Origin: Polytrichum commune
Taxonomy: Eukaryota > Streptophyta > Polytrichopsida > Polytrichales > Polytrichaceae
Assembly (NCBI GenBank): GCA_950295325.1
Contig: OX485804.1
Coordinates: forward strand, 7,564,001-7,628,000
Length of the DNA stretch: 64,000 nt
Direction: 5' to 3'
Below the pieces are notes generated by a model. That model made no database searches. It saw only the letters and a program-made list of their open reading frames with translations, and was not told the DNA's origin. The position numbers and the translations under genes were made by a program. Positions 48,559 to 60,211 of the stretch are shown here, one piece after another; position 1 is the stretch's first letter; every line of letters begins with the position of its first letter.

Positions 48559-50738
48559 CTCTCACTTCCACGAGCTCTCAGCTAAAAATTCTCTTGCAAT
48601 CTCTCCCAACAAATGCAGTCGGTGCACGATGTACCTGCCCAGACGCTGTGCGCGAGGGTTTGTGTCCGACCTCGCTCGTGGAAAGAAAGAGCGAGGCGCA
48701 AGGGAGCCGGAGGAACAATGGCTAACAGGAACCTGGACAATCATCCATCCCTGCTAAGGATGATAATCATCCAAATGTGAAACGTATACCCTAGGGCTTT
48801 GTGATGCCCCTCAATGCTGAGAAATTGTGGAAGTGAAATTGTTACATACAAGCATACCTCTAATCCATCCATGTTAAAAAAACTACACATGTGGGTTTGT
48901 AATTTATTCAATTCAAATGCATCATTCTACACATAATCGGGGTCTTTGAAGTTAACTCCAATTCAAATTACCGAATGGGGTTGTCATTTCCAACAACAAT
49001 TACTTGGTTATCATGTTTCCTAATCTTATATCATTTTCAATTCTAACATTTTGAAATTGTTAGGAACTTCAATTACAATGTCTAAAGCATTCAATATTCA
49101 TATGATTATGATATCCTTTGAAATAAACTAAATCACATTCCAAATCTATTGATGAAATATAAATATAATATCACTCAAGTCAAAGCAATGAATATAGTTC
49201 ATCCTTGCAATTTGTAGATTGGACATGAGTCTAGAAGTATACTTTATTGGATAAAAAGATCGAGGGTTAAGAAGGATTAAAAACTTGGAGTTTTGAGTGC
49301 CGAAATCCTTGAGCCCTTGAATGAGGTGTTGAGCCTACCCATGTTCCAAAACAAAAATTATTTGATAACCAAGTGCCATAACTTAGGGTATGCCCAATTT
49401 TTTAATAAGTAAATTGTGAATTGTATCTTGTTTTAGGGCATTTTGTTCAATGATGAGGGTGTACACTCGTGTGCAATAATTCACTCTTGCTTGCATCATG
49501 TATTTTGGTTTTTGGGGTCACGTCCATTGCAATATGTAAATGCAATGATTTGGATGTCAAAGATGTTTTTAATTGTGGGGTTGTGGTGGAGATTCAAGTA
49601 GGGATAAAATTGTATAGATGTTTACCTTGCCATATTGTTTGTGTTTGTGAGAGTATATCCTCGACAATGTCTGGGGAGATTTTTGGGCATAAATGGTGGA
49701 GATCCTAGTGTTTCTAAGTCCAAATAATTACATATTGACATCTTCCAATTTCTTTGATTTATTTGGGAACATTCTTTAAATTCCTCTTAAATGGTTGGTG
49801 AAGTCTTGAACTTCAACCAATTATTTTAAAACTCGACCGGTTCATTTGTTATTAGCGATTAGTTCTCCCCATTCATAATGAGCAATTAGTGGGTTTTGAA
49901 TGAGTCCAATCATGTCAATCCGGTCTTATATTGTTGTTAATTGGGTTGGTGCATATACTAAGGAATGTGGACCATTAAGGAATGTGGATCATGTGTTAGT
50001 TTGATTTCATTTGCATAGGTGGCAAAGTATGGCAAGATAGGGGTGCATTCAACATAGCCCATGCAATATCACATGGGTACATTGTTCCGTCTATAATAAA
50101 ACAAGGTAATGTGTATAGGGCATATGGAATGTATTATACATTCCTACTAAAGCTTTTCATATTGAAGAGTTTATTTCATTCAAATATACTTTCCACCTCC
50201 AAAAATTCATTTGAAGCAATATATTGCATTTCCATATTCGTTTACCCTATTGCCGAGGTGTTTCTCATAGTTTCAAGGTTTGTTGAGGGTCATGCATGTC
50301 ATTGGAGTGGTTGTAGAGGGACATGAGCAAGGAGTGATTGTGCACTTCTTCCCACTATGTTTCATTGATTTCTTTGATTCAAAATTTTTTTGGGTGGGAT
50401 TATGAATCAACACATGGATGCATCTTGTTCATGTGACCATCTTTTCGCACGCCTCACATGCTTGATGCCTAACAAACGAATGCATAATTCCTATAAGTTC
50501 TAACAACAAATACAATGCACATTGTTCTTGCAAGCTTTTTGTTTTGACTGCATAAATCAATCACAACAAGGCCACTTGGATTAAGCTTTGGAGGCCACAA
50601 TAACTCCTTCATGAGCACTTCATGCATAGTGTCATATACTTATGACTTTGTCTGTAAAAATAAGTAAGTTATGAGCATGTATATAAGGAAGGCTATATGT
50701 CCACCCCCCCCCCCCTCCCACCCACACACATATGTTAA
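48559..50738. other. 5' region of SF3B6 and intergenic DNA
   Basis: The first 200 bp are GC-rich and are the likely promoter of the SF3B6 gene. Beyond 48780 the DNA is AT-rich without recognisable genes. A fragment at about 49803-49865 (CTTGAACTTCAACCAATTAT) is related to the inverted-repeat cluster at 7670-8115. A 12-base C run is at 50704-50715. Confidence 0.5.
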
Positions 50739-50751
50739 ATGTAATTATAAT
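50739..50751. repeat. Target-site duplication, left copy
   Basis: ATGTAATTATAAT is repeated exactly at 51265-51277, on the other side of the probable SINE. Confidence 0.85.
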
Positions 50752-51264
50752 GATTAAGTTACCACCTATAGCTCAGAAAGGCGGGGAGTAGCTAGCTGGT
50801 TGGCATAACTTTCCTGCCTATGATTAACTCACTCGCAGTACCAAGTCAAAGTGTATTGCACTAATACGCTCAGACGGATTCAACGCGAATCGAACCCGGA
50901 CCGTATTAATATAACACGCACATCCTTATCCAACCAACCTTGGAACCATGACTCGGCGACCAACTATGCAACCAACCACCACTTATACTCCAAACAAATA
51001 CGCACGCTTCTCGTCCCAAACACAGTAACAAGACCCACAAAAACTCTAAATTAAAACCCATGCACCCTACACACCCCCCTCCCCCCCCCCCCCGGTTCAA
51101 CCGGTTAAAACATCAGTTACTAACATAGTGTCTACTCCCTGCAAAGGGTGAAGTAGTATTACACCCAACGCCGCTACCCTGGGGTACGGCCACGGTTGTC
51201 CTACGAACAAACACTTTATTCACTCCGGTCCCTAGTAGGGACCGGAGTTCTTCTTCTTCTTCTT
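50752..51264 (+). mobile_element. Probable SINE with (TTC)n tail
   Basis: The 513-bp insert is bounded by a perfect 13-bp duplication. Near its 5' end ATAGCTCAGAAAGG and GTAGCTAGCTGGTTGG resemble a tRNA-type Pol III A box. CGGATTCAACGCGAATC further in is a weak B-box candidate. The 3' end has a 13-bp perfect hairpin (ACTCCGGTCCCTA, 51222-51234, with its complement at 51236-51248) followed directly by a TTC repeat. A 13-base C run (51081-51093) lies inside. Such an ending recalls plant SINEs with T-rich tails, but I cannot assign a family. No protein is encoded. Confidence 0.65.
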
Positions 51265-51277
51265 ATGTAATTATAAT
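51265..51277. repeat. Target-site duplication, right copy
   Basis: This is an exact repeat of 50739-50751, marking the 3' boundary of the insertion. Confidence 0.85.
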
Positions 51278-52932
51278 AATGTAGGAAGGCCCTCTTTGGC
51301 ATGCTCAACACAACAAAGCATGGAAGGCTTATAATAGGAAAGTGCAAGAGGCAATTCATTCCAAAAGTTTATAATTGTTGTATATGTACACAACATTAAT
51401 ACATTGTCTAAATTGATTGTATTTTATAGAATTTGTTTCATGGATTATTTGTATACAAGGGGTGCAAAGAAGGGGTCGTGCACATAAGTGGCTCTTACTC
51501 CCAATCAAGAATGCACCGCTTGAGTGTGACATTGTATTTTTTTCTATTATGATAATGGGTTGTTTTCTTTGGTTGCCTTTTTTTTGGGGGGGGGGGGGGG
51601 AGGGGGTTTGGACTCTAACACTATATAAATAAGTATAGGTAAACATGGTCCAATTTATCCAGTTGGAGAACACTTATAAAACAATGCAAAATATTATTCT
51701 TGTGTAGGATACAATGGGAATATATATATATATATATATTACTTGTGCACTCCTCAAGTTGGTTGTCCATGCATTGTATGTATCTAACCTTTATAGGATT
51801 GGGCATGAAATCGCATGAGTTCAAGAAGAAATTTCACACTTTCATGTATGAGACAATGTGTGGGGTGTGGCAAACATTTTTTGGTTTCCAACCTTATGCA
51901 TTGGATGTTACCTTCCTCAAGCACCCTAATTAAAAAAAACCGCCCGTACATGTGCATTTGGTCAGTTGAGATTGAGGTGCGTTTCCGTGGTCCGCCGGGA
52001 TTGGATAGTTGCCCGAAATTCAAGAAACCACTTTGACGGGGCCATCGTGTCACTGTGATTTTTTTGGGGTGACATCTCCGCATCATATCCACTGGTGTGG
52101 AGTTTATGAATGTCACTAGTAAAAATAACTTGACTTGATTTGATTTTGTGCGGTCTAGAGGCCTTGTTAAATCTGTGATTGTGAAGCGCTCCAATTATAG
52201 CATTTAAGTACATAAAACACACGATCGTGGAATCCAAATGGTAGATGGTTAATATTTAGTAGTTTTGACACATTAGGAAATAGATAATACTAGGGCATAA
52301 CACTCTTGTGACGAGCTACTTGTTGGGTACAAACATTCATTTATAACTTCAATTCAATCTAAATCGATGGTCTTTTTAAGGCTTACACCTTTGATTCTCG
52401 AACCGGGGTTCATAACGAATGGTTTTAACCCATAAAATAGAGAGAAAAACCGACCTTCAGGCCAACATCCTTTTTACCTTCTCCCACGTTCTCCGGTTCA
52501 AAACTGCCATTTCCAAACATCAGAGAATGAATGAATTGGAGGCTTTGCTCACATCTGTCGGACTCTGGGATTTTAGCCAATGATGGTGAACTCGCTGCCA
52601 CCACTCTAGCCTGGAGGTTGCCACGTAGGCTCGGCAGGACCCACGTCAGAAGACACGTCAGCTGTACAATGACTGGAATTGTGGCACACCGATTTATTGC
52701 TTAATAACTTACACATGCAACAACTCCATTTCAACACACGTGACGTGGACTACCACAACTGATACCTAAGCTAAGTTGTGCAGTTAACATGGTCATGATT
52801 CCAGAGTAAGCATAAGCAATACGTAGAAATCCTTGTGATTGTTTTTGAGGAAGTTTTCAGACCTTCGACAACTGCTAGAATAACTATAGTTAACTATTAT
52901 TGTTGTCAGTGCATTTTAGGGAACAAAGTACG
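51278..52932. other. Intergenic DNA, no gene recognised
   Basis: It holds a 15-base G run after a T run (51586-51600) and a TA microsatellite (51721-51739). A motif CCACGTAGGCTCGGCAGG near 52620 recurs near 55440-55475. No supported gene. Confidence 0.5.
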
Positions 52933-53404
52933 CTTCAAGCACTCTCATTGGTGGAAAAGGTGGAGCCGGTCCAAGTTTGCTTCTTCACACTACGCTTGAG
53001 GGACCAACGGAGTATACAAGTGAATGCATGATGGATGTAGAAGTCTACATGGATTCCTGCATGGCATTGAATGGATCATGTTTACATGGTCACTTGGACT
53101 ATTTTCAACAACCACTTCTTGGAGGTAGGCCTACAACAAAATTGGGAGACCATGGTACTTCGAACGAACGCTCATAACCGTTGGTTTGTTTTGTTTTATC
53201 ATGTGTGAGGATCCGCATGAATAGAAATTCATTGAGATAGCATTTGGTTGAGGGCCCGGTCACGTATGACTTCACACTACACTCGAGGATCTGTGACCAC
53301 ACTACATGATGTTGGAGGTGTGTTGGGATGGCATATGGACACTTTTATTGTGGGCTCTCACAATTTCACGGTCACAACTCTTGGCTCGTGTGTGAAGTGG
53401 CCCT
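52933..53404. repeat. Dispersed repeat copy 2 (about 470 bp)
   Basis: It is the counterpart of 31826-32257 in the same orientation, with shared blocks from CTTCAAGCACTCTCATTGGT through TCATGTGTGAGGA to TTGGCTCGTGTGTGAAGTGG. Confidence 0.8.
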
Positions 53405-53486
53405 TAGTTTTCTTGATCTCCCATCTTCTATTGATCGAATTTACGTCTTCGAATCTATGAAGAAACATCAACAACAACCGTATTGG

Positions 53487-53743
53487 AAATGAGACCTCCC
53501 TTTATTCACTTATGATTGTCAGAAGTGCATGTTTGTTGATTCCTTGACTAAATACATATGTCCCTCCCACTTGTATTCACTATTGAGTGCGGAGTGGTTA
53601 ATAAATATTGAAGTCGTAGTCTAATATCCTTTGAAGATGTGTCTATTATGGTGTTTGTTCTTTGATCGTCACCTAACCACATATCAATCAAATGTAGGGG
53701 TTGATGAAGAAGAATAACCGAATAACGCATGCATACTTGACAT
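53487..53743. repeat. Dispersed repeat, pair of 13938-14178
   Basis: The order of shared blocks is the same as in the other copy, starting at CAGAAGTGCATGTTTGTTGA. It is diverged and non-coding. Confidence 0.65.
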
Positions 53744-55025
53744 GGGGCAATAATCACTTATGCACACAACAACTTGACTTCCACATATGTTATTAAGTAA
53801 ACACTAGACTTTGAGATGTGATGGTTATAGAGGAAGTAGAAATTGGGTGAATTAAAGGACGTTTCTTGTTTTTAAGTTGCACGTTGGCGTTGCACTAACT
53901 GGTGCTAGTTTTAGTTGGCATTGCTTTTAGAGTACAATTTTGATGATTTGGAGGATTTTTTGCATGTTGAAGAAGGTACAATAGGGTACGTGACTTTGAT
54001 TGTAGAGTAGTTACAATATTCTAAATCATAACACGCCTCCTCATTTTAAATTGCAATCTTATGACCATTATAAGTTCACATGTTTTTTTTTGTGTTTGAT
54101 TCAACGTGTTGTGTTAACTAGAGTGACCTTCATGACTTGTCATGTAGCAACAAGTGCCTCATTGCACCTTCTTCAGTTGTTACCCAACAAGAATGCAAGA
54201 TCATTTACGTGGGTCGATTACGATTAGTGCATGTCGCACTAAATGAAGATGTTTAAGTGTTTTAGTGGGTTGGGTGGGGGAGTTGTATGGATGTTATCTC
54301 ACTAAGTAGGCACAATGCTCACCACGTAGGCTCTTCATAATACATACATAACATAGAAAAAAAAATGGTGTGCTCAATTAATTAGAGTGGCCTTCCTAAA
54401 TTATCACGTAACACAAGTGCCCCATCCCATGCACCTTCTCTAGTAGTCACATGCCAATGTTGGCATGAACATTCACGTGGAGCACATCTTCAATTCAAGC
54501 TAAAACCCCCAAGATTTTAGGGGTTGAAGTTTCAACCACTGTATTTGAGCATCTTCTATACATGTACATTTCAAATTTTCTAATGATGAAATTACGTTTT
54601 ATAATACAATACATGTTTTAGTTGACTTGAGACCCCAATGCTTTTGAACGATCATTTTACCTCAAAATTATCACCCTTGAGTTCATATAAGGTAATATCA
54701 CAAGACATGCTATTTTATTGATATTATGAAATTGATTCTCCAAAGTGAACATGTAGGGGAGAATTATCATTGACCCCCATTATACATGTCAATACTCACA
54801 TTAAAAATTTATAAACAGTCTCAATATCAAAATTTTAATTAACACATATTTGATAATACCAAATACATTCTTAATAGAGATACTAAATTATTTGGTTTTG
54901 TTTTTTGCTACCTAAATCATCTATCGTTGTCAATGGTCGGGTGGAGCATCACAAACCCTTAATTACGTGATTGCAAGATTGTCTTCGTGAGACGATGTAA
55001 TGTGGACCACACTTACATCAGGATG
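53744..55025. other. Intergenic DNA with a local duplication
   Basis: Segments at about 54105-54215 and 54370-54480 resemble each other (GTGACCTTC / GTGGCCTTC, CAAGTGCC, GCACCTTCT), a diverged tandem duplication about 265 bp apart. No gene is recognised. Confidence 0.45.
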
Positions 55026-55032
55026 TATACCC

Positions 55033-55365
55033 CAAGGGTGTGAAAATCCCAACTTCTCCGGCCGATGCATTGGGTTTTTGGTTTTAATGCGAAAAACCTA
55101 ATTTCATCAAATACTGTAAAACCATGGGTTTTTTTCCAACTGTTGCCATGTGTATTTCAGCCGGCAATTATCATCAAGGGTGGGAAAACCCCAACTTTTT
55201 TTTTTCCCGGTTGATGCATTGGATTTTTTAATGCAAAAAAAACCGAATAAAATTGGATTTGCTAGACCTCAGATGATTGGTTTTTTAAATTTTAATTTAA
55301 TTTAATTTAAAAATTTTATAACCCAAAAAAACCCAACTGTAAAAAACCGCGTGGTGCCAGCCCTG
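55033..55365. mobile_element. hAT-like MITE candidate
   Basis: The 333-bp segment starts CAAGGGTGTGAA and ends GTGCCAGCCCTG (reverse complement CAGGGCTGGCAC), which are imperfect inverted ends of the hAT type. It is flanked by TATACCC at 55026-55032 and 55366-55372, one base short of the usual 8-bp hAT duplication. Inside, a unit with GATGCATTGG(G/A)TTTTT is present twice. Confidence 0.5.
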
Positions 55366-55770
55366 TATACCCACGTAGTGTAGCTGGGCCGGGTGGGGTA
55401 GGAACATTGACGTTATCTCGCCAAGTAGGCCCGGACCTCGCCACGTAGGCTCGGCGACAGCCAAGTAGGCTCGGCAGAATACAGACAGAACGTGGACTCC
55501 AGAATCATGAATGAAGCAAGTCTTGATGAGAGAAAAAGGGCGCCGAGCAAACACGCAGAGAATAGAGACGAGAGAGAGAAGAGAGGTAGAGGAGGAAGGA
55601 AGGAAGGAAGGAGGGCTCATGTTCCCTTACCTTTTCCTTTCCTTGTTCTTCTCGCACTCTGCCAACTCGGGGCTGCGATGTAGGGCGCATGCATTTGCGG
55701 AAATTCCTGGATCGGCTGGTTGAGTTTAGGGTTGAGGAGGTTGGGCTAGTAATACTTCTTGGCTTGAAAG

Positions 55771-56500
55771 CAGTTGGCGGGAGCTTTGGAGACGGGTTTT
55801 AGTGGAAGTGAGGGTTTTGAGGTGCGGTTTCGCCATTTTTTTTTTGTTTTGTTTTTATTTCTACTGCTGCTTGTACTCGTGGAAGGTCAGATGCGTAGGG
55901 CGAGCGGTTGGCGATTTTCTGGACAGTGGTGGCGGGATTTGTGGTCGACGGTTTTGTGAGGGGAGAGAAGTTGGAGATTTTTTGTTTGTCTGTAGGGTTT
56001 GCAAAGGAGGAGGTGACCGGTTTGTCGAATTGGTGTTGGTTCGGCAGCGAGTGTTTATTGTTTACGTATTTATTGTTTGGTTGTTGTTGTTCTTGTGAAG
56101 CAGGTCATGCATTCTCGTGAATCGCATATTGTTATTTTGGCGTTGGTGAAATTGGTATTGAGGGAGAGGAGGGCGCAGTTGGCGGGAGCTCTGGAGACGG
56201 ATTTCAGCCGGAGTTAGGGGTTTGAGTTGTTACGGGTTGGCCATTTTTTTCTTCTTCTTCCTGTGTTGTTGCTAATCGTGGGAGGTCAGTTGCGTGGGCG
56301 AGCGGTTGGCGATTTTTTTGAGAAAGTGGTGGCGGGATTTGTGAGGGGAGAAGTTGGAGAGAGCGTTTTGTCTGTAGGATTTGCAAAGGAGGTGACTGGT
56401 TTGGCGAATTGTTGGTTTGGGAGCGGTTTGGTAACGCATTCTCGCCAATCGTATATCTCCATTTTGGTGTTGGTGAATTTGGTTTTGGAGGAAGAGGAGA
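55771..56500 (+). repeat. Tandem duplication of the 5' leader of the RGG gene
   Basis: CAGTTGGCGGGAGCT begins unit 1 at 55771 and unit 2 at 56176, a period of 405 bp, with unit 2 shortened to about 325 bp. Shared text includes GCGAGCGGTTGGCGATTTT, GGTGGCGGGATTTGTG, TTTGTCTGTAGG-TTTGCAAAGG and CATTCTCG. Unit 2 ends at the start codon (56501). Confidence 0.85.
56107..56217 (+). other. Upstream ORF in the duplicated leader (36 codons)
   Basis: An ATG at 56107 opens 36 codons ending in TAG at 56215-56217. The first residues are MHSRES, resembling the main product's MHSRNR. In unit 2 the matching position reads ACGCATTCTCG, so no ATG remains there. If the transcript starts upstream of 56107, this short frame could reduce translation of the main frame. 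Confidence 0.4.
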
Positions 56501-59500
56501 ATGCATTCAAGAAACAGGCCGGGGGGAGGGTTTGGGTCGTCCCGCACCCCGCCTCCGCCTTCTTCCCGCCACCCGTCGTCCAAGTCTCGAGGCGACTTCA
56601 CAACGAGGCCACCCAATTGGGTGACGCAAGGGCACCGAGATGCGGAGCCTTCCAGCTACGGCGGCAATAGCAACAACAGCAACAAGTTCAGCCTCCCCCC
56701 GAGCAACAATTCTCGAGGTCCGTTGAGCGATCGGGGAGGGGACAGGGAGGATGAAAAGATGGTGAGTGAGGCAACCAGATTGGCGGCAGAGTATTTTGCA
56801 TCCAAAGGTGGTGGCACAGGGGAGAATAATAAGTACGCTTCGAGAGGAGGCGTGGGGAGGTTTGATGACAACGCGGTTCCAGATAAGTATTTCCCCTACC
56901 TGGATTCCGGTCCTTCTTCGGCTGCTGCTGGTCGAGATAATCGAAGCAATCGTGGCACGCAATTCTCCAGGTTGCCATATGAGGAAACAAGTTTTGGCCA
57001 TGCAGATCCTAACAAGTATGACAGCAAGTTCTCATATAGGGAGCCTGAGAAAGTGCCTTTCGATGAGGCACGGTATTCACGAGGCGGGGGCATGGTGGAC
57101 ACACGGAAGTACGATGCTTTTGGAGGACGCGGGGATGTGGGGAGTGGAAACAACATGCATTATGAGAGTCCATTGGGTGGGGGTGTTTTAGGAAAGTATG
57201 ACAGCCAATTCAGAGGGCCTGCATTTAGAGAGGCTGGATCTGGACTGCTCAGCCATAACACAAGCTCTTATGATCCGTATGCCGTTCCCAAGGTTCCCCC
57301 CAGAGGTGAGAAAGATCGAGGCAGGGGTGAGAGAGAGAGAGACAGGGAGGATCGAGGAAGGAGGTCTTCGGCTCCATCAAATGGGGACCGGAAAACACCC
57401 GAGGCAAGGTATGATCGAAGCCGGAGAGAAGATCCGTCGTCCAACAAGAGAAAAAGCCGGCCTTTTGAGTCGGAGTATCCTGGGGATGCATATGAGCGCA
57501 CCGAATTTCCACGAGGGAAAGAATTGCTCTCGAAAGAAACGTTTTCGAAAGACCTTTACTCTGAGCAGCAGCGTCCTACATACATGACCCTACTGGAGGC
57601 AGAGAGCTCTCGCAGGCGAGAAGACCCTGACTATGGCCTTGATATTTACGAGTTCCCAGGCTCCATGGAGGGATCCAGGTCCAACAATCCCTCGATTTTG
57701 TCGAGCTATCATCGTGATTCGCGGGGATTACTAGACCCACAGTTTCGTGAAGACCTTGGGGGGTCCTCTCGGTCTCCAAGATTTTCTGGGCTAAAATCTG
57801 ATGTGATTACCAGCGCCGGGCAGTCTTTCAGCTCACGGGAGGATAGACTGTCTGCTCTTCCTGTATATGAAAGTGCAGATGGTGGGGGATATGGGTTCGG
57901 AACAGGGAGCTATCTTGAGAAGGACAAGACGCATTACTCGACATATGAACGACAGAAACAGCGCATTGGTGAAGCAGAGCCCCTCTTGCGCACTTCGTTT
58001 GATCTTCCACCTTATGAAAAGGGTCTGGCTCCACTGTCGAATGATATCTCACGGAGCAGGTTCCAACCTTTACACTTTGGGTGGACACCAGATGATTTCA
58101 GTTTACATGTGTTCTGATAGACTGCTGTGTTTGGGTATGTGGAGTTAATGTGATGGAACCCTTTTGTTTATGTCTCTCTGACCTGGTGAGTTTGAATCAG
58201 CAGATATGATTATGGGAGAAGTAATGTACAATCGCCTATCATTGATCCACCTCCATATAGGCGCTCTGGCCCAGACGCCCAGAGAAGTGGATGGAGGAGT
58301 GGAAACGGGAGTAATGGTTGGAGGGATTCTCAAAGTAGAGATCCCCCTCCTCGTCGTAGCGTAGCAGAGCGACTTGGACCACTTAATGATGAAAAGAAGA
58401 GGTTCTTACAGCGGGATAGCAACCCACCATTTGAGCGCCGCAGACCACCTCCCGAATTTCGAGATCGAGATGATCAAAGAGGAAGAGGAAGAGGAAGAGG
58501 GAGGGGCAGGGGCAGGGGCTTCTCATCTCGGGGTGGTCAGCCTCCTAGAAAGTTCCAGAGATGGGATCCGGAAGGGGATAAGCCAGGTCGACCCTCATCT
58601 CAAGCAGATGAGCTATTTCGAATGCACAATATGAAGGCCAAGTCTTCTAATGTAGAGCCTGTTAAGAAACCCAGGTTGTCTGGAGAGAAGGAAATGACTT
58701 CTGTTCCATCTCCAAAGGAGGAAAGCAACCAGGACCATGACTCTGACTGGGATGCTGGGCTGGAAGACCAATCTACCTTAATGCAGGATACAGGTGCCCA
58801 ATCAGAATGGGAAGATGTCAATGCTGACAGTTTGAAGGCTGAGCCGAAGCCTCCCACAGAAGTAGAGATGGCTATGGATGTGCTCTTACAAGCACAGGAT
58901 GCAGCATGCATAAGTTCACAATTACTTCTGAAGGACTTTTCTGATGATGAAGATTATACATCAGCTGAAGACGACGAAGGTGATGATATTGAGGATGCTG
59001 TGGGGTCGCCCACTTCAGGTGATGATGGTTTGGGCCTTGAGGTACATGCCAAGGAAGAGGTTTTAAACAGCAAGGAGGAGAAGGCATACGAGTGCTTCGT
59101 GAAATTGTTTCAAGAGAACCATCAGTTGCGGAAACTATACGAAGAGAAGCAAAATTGTGGCCATTTTGAGTGCCTTGTTTGCAATGCTGAAGGCAAAAGG
59201 TGAGCTCCACTATTTTTGCAAGTTGTATACTACCTGATTTATTCTTGATGCTCCTGATACTACCTTCTTTTTTAGCAACATTTGCAGATATGGTGCTTTG
59301 GATGAAATCATACCATAGAAACTGGAGAAGATTCTCTTCTAGCAGATAATTGTGAGACTTCCCATTTTCTAACCTTGAAGGCCAGAAATTTAATTTTTGT
59401 CATGTTCTCACATCAAAGTCCTCTCAATGGTTCAGGACAAAGAAGAAGTTTCCCAATGTAGTGAGTATGTTGCAGCATTCACGCAAAGTTACAAAAACCA

Positions 59501-60211
59501 GAAAGGTCTATGAGCATCGAGGCTATGCACGGGCAATATGCTATCTGCTCGGGTGGGATCCTAAGACTTCAGCCCATGATTTGTTCATTAGGGGGTGCAT
59601 TCCTACACCTGAGGAAGAACAAATTGACCAAGAGGTATGATTCTCTTCAATGCTGTTATTATTCAAATATCATGAATTGGAACAACCTAAACAAATCGTA
59701 CGACAATACACTGGTGCAAACCGATGCTAAATATGATGCTCCAGATGACCAATGCAAGGGGATCCTAGCAGTTGTGGAGTGTACAAGGCTGTAAATTACA
59801 CTATAATTGCTGGGAGATCATATTTCTGTGTGTGTACAATTTTGAAAACTGGCTTTGCAATCTATGTTGGAATTTGCTTTCATCACTATGCCGTGAGACA
59901 CATTTGACAAGTAGGGGAATGTGGTGACATTGAGAGTTGTCCCAGATATTTAGTGCATATTTTCTAGATCTTCAATGTTTATAATGCTAAGCAAGTGTAG
60001 CTAGATAAAGCATTTTTGTTTACTCAAAATGGGCTGTATTGGGTTCAGTTTTACAAGTGGTTGTTAGGGGGTTTGTTTTATCAAGTTCAATCTGGCCATG
60101 CAGGCGGATGTTCATGTGGAAACTAAGGAAACAACGCCTGCCAAGGTTTTGGATTTGGAAGCTCCTGATGCTGATGCTGATGCTGCTGCTCCTGCTCCCG
60201 GACCTGTGTGA
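56501..60211 (+). CDS. Arg/Gly/Ser-rich nuclear protein with C-terminal zf-XS-like motif (4 exons)
   Basis: I joined exons 56501-58059, 58204-59199, 59436-59634 and 60104-60211. All introns are GT-AG and the phases close to 953 residues. The N-terminal half is low-complexity, with repeated KYDS/KYDAF and RGG-type pieces and a charged RE/RD tract (residues about 268-330). An RG repeat (RGRGRGRGRGRGRGF) lies near residue 615-630, then FQRWDPEG. An acidic stretch (DFSDDEDYTSAEDDEGDDIE) is near 770-795. The C-terminal part is the conserved-looking one: KAYECFVKLFQENHQLRKLY, then Cys843, Cys846, His866 and His879 with YARAICYLLGWDP, an arrangement like zf-XS modules of plant RNA-silencing proteins. 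An RNA-binding nuclear role is inferred. The tail is Ala/Asp/Pro-rich. Confidence 0.85.

Noticed and set aside
50860-50910. Minus-strand tRNA T-arm-like motif (GGGTTCGATTCGC) taken as a tRNA gene
   Set aside because: There is no matching acceptor stem or anticodon arm, and the motif lies inside the probable SINE.
52527-52582. Short frame MNELEALLTSVGLWDFSQ as a first exon of a gene
   Set aside because: It stops after 18 codons and no donor-linked continuation was found downstream.
58060-58117. Unspliced ending of the RGG protein at the stop codon at 58115
   Set aside because: A donor at 58060 and an acceptor before 58204 join two frames in phase, with strongly coding sequence continuing for another 430 residues.
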